A DNA stretch of 64,000 nt, taken from Cavia porcellus. Lineage: Eukaryota > Chordata > Mammalia > Rodentia > Caviidae. Within the stretch, counting starts at the first letter, position 1; each line of letters begins with the position of its first letter. Under the pieces are notes generated by a model. The model was not told the origin of the DNA, did not search any database, and saw nothing but the letters and a program-made list of their open reading frames with translations. The translations under genes were made by a program, and so were the position numbers. Location of the stretch: NCBI RefSeq assembly GCF_034190915.1, contig NW_026947486.1:81572044-81636043 (forward strand), given 5' to 3'. This document shows, piece after piece, positions 34,831 through 47,470 of this stretch.

Positions 34831-36324
34831 TTATAGGAATGCTGCACCCCATTTGGCGGACTGCATTGCGAGTGAGCGCTCCTGACTTCTGCTAATGGCT
34901 GAACTGGTTACTGCCACGCCTCAATGCTTGGGCTTACAGCATAACAAAGCTGAAGGGGCGTGGCCAGAAAAGGGGGCCCTGTAATAAAAAAAAGTACGGA
35001 CACTGAAAATGGGCAGAATAAGCACGCAACGGGCCACTGAGCTAGCTGAGTGGGCTCCACGCATCCCAGGGACAACTAAGGAAGGAACTGTGTAAGCCCT
35101 GCAGGCTGATTAAGAAGTGGGGGTGGGGGTTGAGAACCCACACTGACACCAGATCTCTTCTGCGAATGCTTGGAGGCTGTCCCAGCCCGATACTTTATGC
35201 TGCCTGTGAGTACCTTCACACCCTGAGCCCTTCTCAGTACCATTGCCTAAGTACCTCCATCTTGAAATATCCCATGCATCTGTGTCTTAAGTATGACTCT
35301 TTCAGAGCCGCTAGATGACTACAAACACTCAAAAGCTGACATCTCCAGATGTGCTGACCCTGAGCCAGCTCAGCAAATGACAGCACCAATCCCAGCCTGG
35401 CTGAAGGCAGACACACCAAAGAGAAAGGACAGAAAAACCCAAACTTTTCCAGCTCCACTATCCAGCCTGACACGACCAGAAACAATACAGACTGCATCTG
35501 CAAAAGACACTGGGCACATTGACATTTATTCCCACAGTTGTGCAGATCTGACACAGTTGGAGCGCTGAGCTGTCTCCCTGGAAATGCACCCCCTGCTCCT
35601 AAGATTAGTTCCAGTACCAGCACAGACTGCGAAGATAAGGGTGTTAGCCAGAGGGATCTCTCCCGAAAAAGACTGAGGGCTCACCAAGGAGCTCTACCCA
35701 TGCAGAGAAGGCCAGGGTGCTGACACTAAATATTCACTCTATTAGCTCAGGAGTGTCACTGGCAGCTAGTGATATCAACAGAGGGAACAGAGACTGCAAA
35801 GCCTGAGGAACCTGATGGCCTCTTGTGTGATTAGCTTGTGGAGCAGCACGGCCCATATGGAGGAGGGCTTCAGTAACTGAGATATCACCAGGGTAGTAGT
35901 GTGGGCCCAGAGAGCAAGGACATTCCTGGCCGCTAGCCATGAAACTGGAACTGCACCAACTCTCCTTCTGAGTCCCAGACATGTTGTGTTCCAGAAATCT
36001 GCCAGTCTTAAACAGGAGTTCTTCAGCCTGCCCTGTGGCCTGTGCCCTGTGACTCAGTCACACAAAAGGTCCTGGATCTGCCAGGTTAAGACACTGTCTT
36101 GGTGTGAAGCCTTCGAATGCTTTGAGCTTGAGAAGTGTGAAATAAAACACATGATGCATCAGCTGATCTAAGGGTGAGCTTCTCTGTTGAACTGGTGCTT
36201 TAATACTACTGGGCAGTTTGGCACACTACTGTATGCTCTGGGACAGAGCAAGGCTTCCAAGTTGCCTGTGAGACCCTCAGGAGGCTGAGGATTCCCAGTT
36301 CCACCTTTCAGAACAGAAAAACCT

Positions 36325-36480
36325 TTTAGTTGTTATTATTAATTTTATATAGGACTTCACTCTATATTTCAGGAAGAACTTGAATTCTCCACACAGCACA
36401 GGCAGGACAGCAACTTTCTATCCTCCTGATTCAGCCTCCCAACTTCTCAAATTGCAATCATTGGATACCTCCAAAAACTA
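36325..36480 (-). repeat. Old B1-type SINE, minus strand
   Basis: Contains atcctcctgattcagcctcc; the same insertion as 5697-5860. Confidence 0.6.
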
Positions 36481-37295
36481 TTCTTACACCTCTGTAACTA
36501 TTGTTACATTCATGAACACCCATAAACCCACAACTTAGTAACATTTCCTTCACATTTTTGCACTGTTAAGTTTTCTAGGTGCCAAAGAGGAACATCATGC
36601 AAAATTTTAAAAATTGCAATCTTTAGTTAAAATGGGTCCATGTCTTCCTAAGCAGAGCCCACAGAAGGGAGAAGCTCCACTTTCTATAACTCACACTCCC
36701 AGTGATGATACAGATTCTGTCCTTGACCAAACACTAAAAGCCCTCTGAGCTCTTCTGCAGCTGGACCTGGGTGTGTGGCTTCCTCACTGTGCTTCTACAT
36801 GGCACCATTTTAGCAAAACTGCAGCTCAGTCCATTTAGCCACATGCATTCCTGATTCTTCTGAGTAACTGATCAGGGCACTCGTCCTTTGCCATCCCCAG
36901 GGCATGTCTCATCATGCTGCTCCAGCTTGACCAAGGATACTATTGGCTTGGTTTATCCAGAGTCTCCCATTACCCTGGTTACTTCTCTTAATACATTTCC
37001 AAACCCTGAGACACACCCCGGTCCTGAGACTGAGTGCCCACTCATCCAGATGCAAGCAGTGGAGCTCAGGCTCTGCCTCACTGCACGAAACTATTGTTCT
37101 GCTCCATGTAACCATCATGCCCTCTCCCCTGCGGCTGCACAGGATCTGGAAGTCCAGAGTGGCTGGGCAGAAGGAGAGTCTGGGCTGTGAGTGTGTTCTG
37201 ATTTCAGGTTAATCCTCGCCCTGTGCTCCTCTCCTCTATGTCTTAACTGTTGGGCTCCCCTTGTTAAAAGTATTCCCTGCCATCTGTAAGTGGTG

Positions 37296-37345
37296 ACAAA
37301 TATATAGATAGATAAATATATATGTATATATGTGTGTGTATATAT
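37296..37345 (+). repeat. AT-rich simple repeat
   Basis: Runs of tatatag, gataga and tatatatgtg. It stands near the place of the CA repeat at 6672 in the other gamma copy. Confidence 0.8.
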
Positions 37346-37407
37346 AGAATACAGGAGATTGAACATGCAACTTCACAGTCAGCCATGTCCCCAGTCCAAT
37401 TTAAGTT

Positions 37408-37515
37408 TAATTTTGAGACAGCATGTGCTAGATCACTAAATTGTTCAGGGTGGACTCAAATTGCAGTCCTGCCTCAGCCTCCCAGTGTGTGTGCCACCAA
37501 GTCAATGAAAATCTT
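37408..37515 (-). repeat. B1-type SINE, minus strand
   Basis: ttttgagacagcatgtgcta and cctgcctcagcctcccag; the same insertion as 6778-6895. Confidence 0.65.
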
Positions 37516-39327
37516 TTCTCTTTACCAGTTTTTGGTGCTGTCACTTGAACAATATCAGGTTCATCAGGAGACTGCAGGGTCTCTCATCCAGGACCCCCAG
37601 CACTCACATGTGAATCCATCTCTTCCCTTCTGGCCCAGGGCTTTGGGATCCACTGACGCACCAGAGGGCTGAAGCATCGCTCCAGACAGACTGGACCTCA
37701 CCACTAAGCTTTGCAGCACAGCCTCTGAAGCTGGACTGGAGTCCCAGGCCTCCTTTGAAAGGCATCTCAAAGGCATGAAGGCCTCTTCCTGGCCATCTGT
37801 CTGGACATTCTTTGGGCCAGAAAATGGTTTCCCTTAGTTTTGTGAGCCCATTCTCTTCTCTATGACCCTCAACCCCAGTGGAAACTTCTCAGCTAACTGT
37901 ACCGCCTTCTTGGCCCGCTCCTGACTGTGCTCTGCCACCTCTGTCTGCCTCCTTCTTTGGGGCAGGATTTTCCCAATGATAACTTGGATGTTCATCATTG
38001 GCCTCTCTTGCAACCACTGAGTCCCCCTAAACTGGCCACTCTAGGATGTCTCCCTTCTCACTAGCTGTGCCTCTCCTTCCTCCTCTGACTATCCTCAACC
38101 CCGTCTTCACTTGCTTTGTCTCCTTTAATGTGGGCCATGCACGGCCTCCCTCCTCCACCCCTTCCTCTCTGCCTGCCAGATTTTCCCTCCCACTTCAGCC
38201 CTCTGCTGTCTACACTCGCTTTCCCTTTAGGCTCTCTGGCCCACTGGGGCTCTGGAGGAACTGGGGGTCCCTGCAGAGATATATGGGTTTGTATTACTGA
38301 CTCATGAAATATGTTCTAGAGTGAAAGCAAAACCCTGAAGCACAAATGGGAGCAGGCTGATTGGAAACAGCTGGACAATTCTGCCACTGAGATGGGCTCT
38401 GGAGACATTGCACTAGCCACACCATGGCGCCTCAGCCTAACCCTACAGTGCAGGAAGCCTCCTCTGTAAGATTCCACAGGAGGGAGAAAGAAAAGCTTGA
38501 AAGTCCTCTTAAAAACCCTAGGAAAAACCTAGGGACATAGATATGTACATAGATACATGATAGAAGGAAGGACCCCCCAGATGTGGTGAATGCTTGCCTT
38601 TTTAAAAACCAGTTTTTACTCTAAAAGAGACACTGCCAGCAAACAAAGGCTAAGCGTGCTTGAAGAGAAGGGATGACTTTGAGCATTTTCAAAGTGTGTC
38701 TTTCTGTCTCAAGTTTTACACAATATCAGATTCTTGGTTTACCCCTTGTTGATCCAGTATATGCAGCAATTCCCTTTAAGTAAGAACCTACAGTTTGTTC
38801 TCTTCCACATCAGTCACCGTATCTATCACCACGGGCCTGCTGCCCTGCCCACAAATTCAACATGCTCTGAAAGATCAGTATTGGAATTCATTCAAGTCAT
38901 CTAGGCCGCCACATATGCACAACTCTAAACACCAAAAATGACTGTCAGAAATGCTTCAGAAAGCATAAAGAACGATGATACGACTGTGTTCAAAGCAAGC
39001 AGGAGCACGCTGAGGAGGATTAATGGCAAGGTGAGCTTTGTGGCAATAGATTCTCAGATATACATACATACTAAACACCCAGATATGGATTTCAAACACG
39101 GGCGTTTCTACTGCTAGCACATGACTAATATTTTAGAATGCAAGACATTGTGTTTCTCCATCTTTAGGTATAAATGGATATGACATGGAGCATGTCTGTA
39201 TGCCCAGTAGAGGAGAGACGGAGGCAAAAAAGTCTGAATGAGTTTGAGGACATTTGGGCTAAAAAAGTGAGTCCATAATATTCCGGTATTGTGATTAGTA
39301 TTGGACAGGCATTTGAAAAGCAACTAT

Positions 39328-39475
39328 GGAGCTGGGCGCCATGATGTACTCCTGTAGCCCCAGCACTCAGGAGGCTGAGGCAGGAGGATCGCTGCTAGGT
39401 GCAGGCGAGCCTGGGCTACATCACAAGTTGAAAGCCATCCTCAACTACATAGTAAGACCTTGTATCAAAAAACCA
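39328..39475 (+). repeat. B1-type SINE, well preserved
   Basis: gctgggcgccatgatgtact at the 5' end, aggaggctgaggcaggagga in the core, A-rich 3' end. Confidence 0.9.
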
Positions 39476-40784
39476 AACAAGAGACAATAAAAATAATAAA
39501 AGGGGAGGCTTGTACATGGCACGACTGACTGGGACTGACACTAACATCAAGGTCACTGTGTCTGAGAAGGTCATGGGCAGGGCTGCTCTGCTAAAACTGT
39601 CTTAGAAATCAGACAGCTTTCTCCTAAGTATTCTGAAGTTAGGGTGCTTGTCTTCCCGTTTCCCTGTCTAACAGAAGAGTTTGGATTTCGCAGCCTTTAT
39701 AAATGAAAAACGGGATGAGGGAACAGCTTTGGCAACTCCTCATAAACACAGGGTTCCTGACAGCAAAGAGCAAAAGCTGAGAAAATATTTTCACTTCTCT
39801 CTGCATACAGCACATACATAAATGTGCAATATATAATCTATCCGCAAATGGCCCAGGCCACATCACGGAATAATTAAGGCACTGTCTACATATCTGTGTG
39901 CGTGAGCGGCGGCACATACACAGTCATGCACACCCACGTGAGGGACACTTGTAGGGAATCAGTCTGAAAGGCGGGAATGGAGGCATTACCTGGCCGTGCA
40001 CAGGACGAGCACACTCAGCAGCACTGCTAAAGTGCCAGGGCTGTGCCCCCAGTCCCTCCATCCGTCCTGCTCACCCTCTGGGCTTCCCTCTGCCCGGCCT
40101 CCCTCCTCCTCCCTTTTCCACCTGGCTCTTCCTTCTCCCTGTCTGCCTTCTGGTCTCTGACTTCCCGGCAGGGAGCACCAAGGCATCACAAGTGTCCAGG
40201 AAGCCTTGAGCCCTCAGAGGGTTCAGCGGGGCCCCCCGATTGATCTTTGTCTCTGGGACACTTGGCAGCTCTCCTCAAGGATAAGTAGAAGCCTGTGCGT
40301 TACTCAAGGAGGAAGGGGACAGGGGGAGGTCAAGTACCTTAGAGAAGCGGAACAGGGATATATTTTTCCTGGTACCATTTAGATATACACAGTGATCTTA
40401 TTCATCACAGGGAATTTGCTCCTCTATATATTTTGATTCCTTTTTCCCCAATCCCCTGCCCTGCCTTCAACCCCTTCCCCTCCACCATTGGTAAAGCTTT
40501 GTTGCCATTTTATCCTTTTTTATCATTTTTTTCTTTCACTTCCTTCATTTCCCGCTACCATCTCTCAAATTTCTCTTCTCTATAAGGAGCTAACATCCTG
40601 TTAGACCAACAAAAGATATCCTCAATTCCTTATTTTTGGTAGTTCTTTGCATCTCCAATCTTTTCCTTCTCCTAAGAGCAAATGTAACTGACATGTAGCC
40701 TTTCCTTGTGGTACTCTTTACCCAGCTCAGGGCCTCATCCTGCTCACCAGTGCTCTACTGTTCAGCTGTGTTCCAGCAGCTTCT

Positions 40785-40905
40785 TCCATTGTTTTTATCG
40801 TGGTGCAGTGTCACTAGGTTCCCCCAGGCTGGCCCTGAGCCTGCAATCCCCTGCCTCAGCCTCCCATGTAGCCAGGATGGCAGGAGTGCGCCACCTCTGC
40901 TGCAT
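40785..40905 (-). repeat. B1-type SINE, minus strand
   Basis: Reverse core cctgcctcagcctcccatgt with ccaggctggccctgagcctg. Confidence 0.8.
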
Positions 40906-41170
40906 TCCTCAGCTCTAGCTGTTAAGAGTGTGCACTATATCCAAGTCTTATTACACTGCTTCCTGTGTCCATTGCCCCTTTCTGCTTCAGGGCCCAGTGG
41001 ACAGAGTTGTCCACGGGATGTTTCCCTTGTCACCCACAATTTTCCCCCTCATGAATGTCAGCAGTGAGCTTTTTTCAGCTCTAGAAGTTCATGACTTGCT
41101 CGAGGATTTCCAGAGCAAGGATTCTATTTTAGAAAAATACCCTGAGTTGCTTTCCCATAGCTCAACAAAA

Positions 41171-43025
41171 TAGCTATTACCTGCAATAGTGTGGATGATA
41201 TTCACTAATACATTCATGAAGTCACTTAAGGAAATTCCGTTCACCGTGCTTTGACATAAAAGATCAGCTCTCAACCTGCATAATCCCTAAAGGTCAAAGA
41301 CTGCAGTGAGAAATCTGAATGCTTTCCCACAGCACAGGACTCGAACAGCTGCCACTCCTGAGCTCGGAGAGAAGGAAGAATGAAAAGGAGAGTGAACACA
41401 GAGATGAGGGGGAAGTCCCTCTCTGCTCAGGTATGGTTTAGCGCCCCCTGCTGACCTCACAGGAGTGTTACAGCTGAGCCAGGGCAAGGGCAGGACAGAG
41501 TCAGCTTCTCACAGGCCACTGCCATTGTATTTGCTCAGCAGCAGCTCTGCTCTTGTTGCATCACCCGGACATGCACAGCCCAGCCCTGGCTCCCAAGGAA
41601 CAAAGGTGGAAGGGCTTTCCCGGAAAACGGACCCATCCATGCAGTGACAGAAAGAGTCGTAGAACTGCTCCTGTGCAAACCTCTGCTACACATTCTTCCG
41701 CAGGCGGACCAAGAAGTGTGTCACATGTCTCTGTGCTCTGGATACCTTCTCAGACTCCCAGTTCTGGACGATTCCCAAGGACTTAACTATTTGTGAAGCT
41801 CACACAATGCAAACTGTGATGACACCAAGGACCTTCTCTCTCCCAGGCTCTCACCTGCTTCCTTACGTGAATACAGCTGTCAAGCAGCCCATAGCAGCAG
41901 AGCTTGTTCGCACGAGATGAAAAGTGTCCACTGGTGGGGTCTGCATCTACACAAAGCATGCACAGTGCACTGTCTGTCGCATGTGAGCTGACATCAGGTC
42001 TGTTTCCAGAAACTGGCTTCCTAACAATGTTGTCACCCTGCAGAGGAGAGGGGACCACGGGTGAGGTTCTTGGAAATTCTTACTGCAGGACTGGACACAG
42101 TGAAATTTTCCCTTGCTTTGCTGCTTTGTTGTGGCCCTTGCTCCCTCAGGACTCCAGTGAGAGAGGTCTACACTAGGGTGCGAGAAAGACCCTGCAGACC
42201 TCGGATTCTCAGGGCTTGGGATTTGTCAGGCTGCCTGAGGACCCTCTCATGCTTTCTGCCAACTGAATCAGCTGGCATGGACCTGGCCTGAGCACTACGA
42301 TGCCAGCACTCAACACGTACCGTGCGGGGCTGCTTTTCTGAGGCCCCTAACCGCATCCTCAGCCCATTTCCCCATTGCTCTCTGTCATGCACTCCCCATG
42401 AGCACTGCTGATGAGCTCATCCTGATTTTCTGACACGCGCCCTGAATTTTGCGCTGTCTCCTGTGTTTTTCGGTCTCACATAGATTTCCCCTGATCCCTA
42501 GACCTACTCTTAAATTTCTCAGCACTGCCAGAATGTTTTCGAGGTCCTTGACATTAAGTATGGTTCAAATTTACATTGAAATGAGGGCCACACCACTGAC
42601 TGTTGCAGAAAAAAACACCTCCACAAAATAGTACTATGGAGAAAGAAAAGTACACCTTTCCAAGCCAGAATGAATATTATACTCACTGTAGACTACCTTA
42701 TGAATGCAACTATGAGCATCTCTGGCTGTTTATATTATTCTCTGCCCTTTTCATGTTTCTTATGTTAACCAATAGCAATTCTATACTACCCTTTTTGTCT
42801 GTTTCATTCCTGAATCCATTTCCAAACCCTGCAGTCATACTCCCTATTGCAACAAGATTGTGAGTATTTGGGGCAATTGTTTGACATGGATTTTGTGCTG
42901 CATGTAGAGAAATGTGAATTGTGAGCTTCCCCGCTCTCTGTCCCCTTACCAAAACGTGTAACGAATGCAAGACGAGAACACTGACCTTTTGAGCTAACTT
43001 CCTTCATCATTGTCAGCTGATCACA
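41171..43025. other. Relic of a type 2 gene 3' region, exon 4 deleted
   Basis: 41280-41490 matches 8810-9020. The next bases match 9965 onward, so the part of gene B that holds exon 4 (9754-9888) is missing. The remainder matches 30050-31000 and 50600-51500. No homeobox exon is present. Confidence 0.7.
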
Positions 43026-43629
43026 CATCCTTGTCTTGCTCTGAAGACTGTTTTCTTTGGGAATCTCCTCTCACTTCTCAGTATGAGTGCATTTGAGGAT
43101 GGCGGTGCAGCTCAGTGGTAGCGACCTGAACTTTTACGTGAGAGACACTGGGCACCCAGTGCCAAAAACAAAAGAAAGCATTTTAAGATAAAATTAAGGA
43201 AGGAAATATCTATCAATTCATGTTCACCAGAATTCTCAGGCTTGCTTCCAATAGTATCCTACCAATGAACCCTTTTTTAGATTTGCATCTTCCTGTCCCT
43301 TTTTGAATACTTTCAAAGTCACACTAAGTCCCACCTGAGTGCACACACAAGTGAACACTGCAACTTACAGCTCCACAAACAGATGAACTTAACTTAGTGG
43401 ATATATATCAAAAGTGTTAGCCCATGTATCACGGATTCCTAGAATTATGCCTCCCCATATTACACACATATACAGAACATTAAATGTTTACCTAGAACAG
43501 GGGAAGCAGCTTGATTTTTATCGCTCTTTTCCTGCATTACCCAGCTTTTAGTGAGTTTACAGTAGACTTATGCTTTATTGGTTTGTCTCGCTATACAAAC
43601 CAAAGGAGGACATACTGCTTTGCATCCAG
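43026..43629 (+). repeat. 604-bp tandem duplication, copy 1
   Basis: Matches 43630-44232. Shared runs include gctctgaagact, ggcagctcagtggtagcg (tRNA-derived relic, 43095-43175), cttagtggatatatatcaaa and agcagcttgatttttat. The last part is homologous to the gene B intron at 10590-10820. Confidence 0.85.
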
Positions 43630-44232
43630 ACATCCATGACCTGCTCTGAAGACTATTTTGTTTCAAAATCTACTCTTGCCTCTCAATATATGTGTATTTG
43701 GGGATGGCGGGGCAGCTCAGTGGTAGCGCCTGGGACTTTTGTGTGTGAGGCACTGGATTCTATGTCCAGTGCCAAAAAGAATAGAAAAACACCTGAAGAA
43801 AAAAGTGAGGAATGAAATATGCATGTTTAGCAAAGTTCTTAGGCTTGGCTTCCAATAATGTCCTACCAACAAACCCTTTTCAATCTTGCAACTTCCTGCC
43901 CCCTTTTGGAATATTGTAAAGAACACAGTAAGCCCCAGAATGAGTGAATAAAAAGGTTAACCCTGCAGGATACAGCTCTACAAACTGGTGACCTTAACTT
44001 AGTGGATATATATCAAAAGTGTTGGCCCATGTATTATGGATTTCTAAAATTAATGCTCTCCATATTATACACACATACTTCAAATTAATTGTTCACCTAG
44101 AATAGAAGCAGCTTGATTTTTATCTATTTTTTGCCTACATTACCCAAATTTTAGGGAGTTTACAGTAGACTTAGGCTTCATTAGTCTGTCTGACTATACA
44201 AACCAAAGTAGGAACTATGTGTTTGCATCCAG
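43630..44232 (+). repeat. 604-bp tandem duplication, copy 2
   Basis: Second copy, diverged enough that the duplication is not recent. Unit III has only one copy (59350-59690), so it arose in this unit. Confidence 0.85.
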
Positions 44233-44568
44233 ACTTATGTAAAAATATATTCCAGAAACCATTTAAAATTAACCAGCCAGACCTGGAGGCCTATGACTCT
44301 AATCCCAACTAGAGATGCTCAGGTAGCAGGATCACCATGAGTCCAAGAAGAGCTTGGGCTTCTAATGAGCTCAGGTTCACTCTGAACTATGAAGATAGAC
44401 CCTATCTCAACACAAAACAACCATGACAGAAAAAAAGCAACAACTAATGCCATGGATATTGCTCCTCAACAGAAGTGCCCGCCTAGCAGGAGCAAGGTCC
44501 TGAATGCCCTGAACAAAATCATTTAAACAATGACCTTTATTCCTGTGCTGGTACCTTAATGATTGTCT
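44233..44568 (+). repeat. B1-type SINE and tRNA-derived relic
   Basis: A degenerate B1 at about 44270-44415 (ccagacctggaggcctatga and agcaggatcaccatgag) and a tRNA-like relic at 44447-44530. The same pair occurs at 59728-59975. Confidence 0.6.
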
Positions 44569-46320
44569 ATGAGATTTGATAATTTCAAAACTCATACAGA
44601 CAATAATCCCCCTGTTGCCTGCAGACTAAAGTACATTTTATACTTGATGCCATGGTCTTGGATTCTGTCCTTTGCTCTGTACACAGGCTTTAGCAGGTCA
44701 AGGTGGTCACATGGTGTCTCCTACTTCAGGAGGTCTTGAGCACAAGGGTGCAGCACCTCAGGCCACAAGGAACACATGCTGGACAGTTCCAGCTCTGAGC
44801 TTGGCCCCCTGAAAAAGGCCTTCTAGGTCACCCTTGAAAACTTCCACTTCCCCTGGTTGCTGGAGGCCTGGCAGTGCTGACACTTGGGCTCTGTGCTGGA
44901 GCAACTCTTCTCTGTGGCTGTCTGAGCACTGCTGTTCTGGCTGAATTTCTTCCCAAGGAGCACTTTCACCGCAGTCTCTACGAATGGGAAGCAGGAGCCC
45001 GGCCTAGGCCCCTCCTTGCTCTGATCTGTGCGTTTCCGTCCCTTCCATGGCAGGCCAAGGGCGCTCAGCCTGGAAGCCCAATCTTTAGGGCAAGGGCCTC
45101 CCTTCTGTGTACTCCTCTTAAGAAAGTCTGTCTTAGTAATTTCCTCTCCTCACTTTTAATCTGGCCATAAAGCAGCCAGGGGTCCAGCTATGACTACTGT
45201 GCTTTCTTTCCTTTGTGGAGGTGACGGAGCATAGGGTGACACCTTTGTCAGGAGGGCATGGGCTTTAGGGGCTCCACACACTGAGCATCCTGGCAGCCAC
45301 AAGGCAGACATAGGAGAAGTCAATGCACACCTGCCAAGCCAGGGAGAAGAAGAGCAGCAGGCAGGTCTCCCCTTGCAGAAGACCAGCTAAGGAGCCAGGC
45401 ATGGTGCCCTCGCCTATAGTCTCATTACCCAGGAGACTCAGGCAGGGGAGTCCCTGAGACTTTGAGGTCCACTTGACTACAAAGTGAGTTCAGTGACAGC
45501 CTGAAGTACCTAGAGGACCCTTTCTCAACACACACACAAGACACAGCACTGTACAAGCAGGCAGCACCTGAGCAGGAGAGTTGCACAGGCAAGCTCCACA
45601 CACTGCCACCAAATGGAGATGCTCTCCCTGCAGGCCTGCCCTGCCTTCTGCTTCTGCTTCCTCCTACCTCTTCGCTGCAACACCACTGGCCTCCTGGGGT
45701 GCCTGCCTTTGTAAAGTTCATCTGTCCAAAACCACTCCTGCTCCCCTGGCTGCCTCCCTGAAATACTACCCACCTGCCTTCGCCCTCGCACCACTCAACT
45801 TTCCACAGCCCTGCAGCATCCCTGGGCCAGCTCTGATGCTGGACTTCTTTTCCCCTGGGTCTTCTCTTCCACTTCCCATATCAAAACATCCTGTCTTTGG
45901 AACCCTGTTCAAATTACCTGTGTCTCTCTGCCTTGTATTATGAGCCACCATGTTGCACATGTTTGACACTGACAAGTATGTAAGGAAGGAGAAGAGAGGA
46001 CTCAAAAGTAGCTGAAGAAAAGATTCTTGGGTTTGGAGGATGAGAAAACTTAATTTCCATTCTGTCCTTCTCTCACAGGCTCTGGCTGTGTTTGCAAGCT
46101 GTGACTCTTGGGGCTGCAGGTGGACCAATCATGCTGCCAGGAATGAATGCCACTTCATGCATTGCTTGTGTCCCTTGTTTGTGAAACCCTGTGAAACCCT
46201 TCTTTGCAGGAGAGAGCAGTATGCATTCAAGGGGATTTTTTTCAGTTTTACAGTGTAAAATATTGTCAGGTCAGTTTGAAAAACACAGAAAGTTTCCTCC
46301 TTAAGATTTGTTTTTCAGTA
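44569..46320. other. Delta duplicon, copy 3
   Basis: Opens agatttgataatttcaaaac and runs to the same right end as the other delta copies. Contains a B1 at 45388-45530. No gene supported. Confidence 0.75.
45388..45530 (+). repeat. B1-type SINE
   Basis: agccaggcatggtgccctcg at the 5' end; shared with 23878 and 60836. Confidence 0.8.
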
Positions 46321-46429
46321 GACAGAAGTCATTGAAGTACTACTGACCATAAAATATAGATCATTGCACTCACAGCTCTACTCTTGAGCTCTGCCACCTC
46401 TAATAGTTCAGGAATAATGGGCAAGAATG

Positions 46430-46547
46430 AGGGTGCCACACCAGGGAGGTTGAGGCAGGAGGATCGTTGCAGGTATGGGACCACCCTGGGTTACAAAGTA
46501 ACATTGAGACCAGCCTCAACTGCAGAACAATACCCTGTCTCAAAAAG

Positions 46548-46550
<3 letters not shown>
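46430..46550 (+). repeat. B1-type SINE
   Basis: Core gaggttgaggcaggaggatc, then a CA repeat. Same insertion as 17968. Confidence 0.8.

Positions 46551-46552
<2 letters not shown>

Positions 46553-46597
<45 letters not shown>
46553..46597 (+). repeat. (CA)n microsatellite
   Basis: About 22 uninterrupted CA units in the B1 tail. Confidence 0.95.
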
Positions 46598-46600
<3 letters not shown>

Positions 46601-46614
46601 AACAAGACTGAATA

Positions 46615-46735
46615 TGGAACACTGAGGAGGCTGAGGCAGGTGGATCGCAGCAAGTTGGATAGCAGCCTAAGCTAAAATGTAACCTTGAGACTACCCTCAA
46701 CTGCATAGCAAGACGCTTTCTTAAAAACACAAACA
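46615..46735 (+). repeat. B1-type SINE
   Basis: Core gaggctgaggcaggtggatc; same insertion as 140 and 18185. Confidence 0.75.
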
Positions 46736-47324
46736 CACACAGGAGAGTGACACTGATTAAGAAAATCATAAGATCCCAAATTGTAAGTTTATACGGATTA
46801 TATAAGGAGCCTGCTTCATAAAGGGCTAAGGCAGCACAAAGACAGAGCTGTCTTTTGCTCCTGCTTTTATCTATGGCCAGAAGACTGGGTTTGCAAGGCT
46901 ATGGGGGACATAAGACCTGGTAGAGAAAACACACTTGGGCTCTAGGAACAGGGTGAAAATGGTGTGAACGCCTCTAGACCTGAAAGCACAGACATGGGAA
47001 CACTGAGTGCTTTCCAGGGAGGCTGGTTGTTTCCCTAGAGATGATGTGACCCAACTGTGGGGCTTGAGTGAGAGGTCAGAGACTGCAGCCCCTTCCAGCT
47101 GAGCCCTGTGTGGCATGGACGGGGGAGGGGAGAAAGGCCTGAGGAGCTGAACACGGCTGGTGCACACAGCCTAAGGCAGATGATCCAAGGCCCAAGAGTG
47201 GACAGGGTCACTAAGAGATTGAATTTTTCTGAAGGAATCCTCTGTTTTCCCTCCCAAGCCACCACACTGCTTCAGCCTTACATACCCTCACCTACCAAAA
47301 GAAGAGAAGCCTGGAACAATAACA

Positions 47325-47450
47325 TAAGACTGCCTTCCCAGAACTCAGGAGGCTGAGGCAGGAGGATCTCTGTGAGTCACAAATCAGCCAACTCTACATA
47401 GTGAATTTAAGATCAACATGTACTACTTAGCAAAACTGAGTTCCCCCAGA
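47325..47450 (+). repeat. B1-type SINE
   Basis: Core aggaggctgaggcaggagga; same insertion as 846. Confidence 0.8.
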
Positions 47451-47470
47451 AGAAAACAAAACAACAGCAT

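Larger units (their letters stand above)
34831..39290. other. Gene C upstream flank and gamma duplicon, copy 2
   Basis: Aligns with 4200-8640. It contains reverse B1 relics (36325-36480 and 37408-37515), an AT-rich run with tatata repeats (37296-37345) and the tract 38053-38511 that is almost identical to 7430-7890. No gene supported. Confidence 0.7.
39291..41170. other. Insertion private to gamma copy 2
   Basis: The gamma alignment with copy 1 stops near 39290 and returns near 41180, leaving about 1.9 kb without a counterpart in the window. It holds a forward B1 (39328-39475), a pyrimidine-rich stretch (40045-40160) and a reverse B1 (40785-40905). I recognise no gene and no element that explains the whole piece. 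Confidence 0.6.
46321..47470. other. Alpha duplicon, copy 4
   Basis: Contains B1 SINEs at 46430-46550, 46615-46735 and 47325-47450 and a CA repeat. It stops near 47480, jumping to the exon 4 region (match at about 27145), so it is shorter than copies 3 and 5. Confidence 0.75.
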
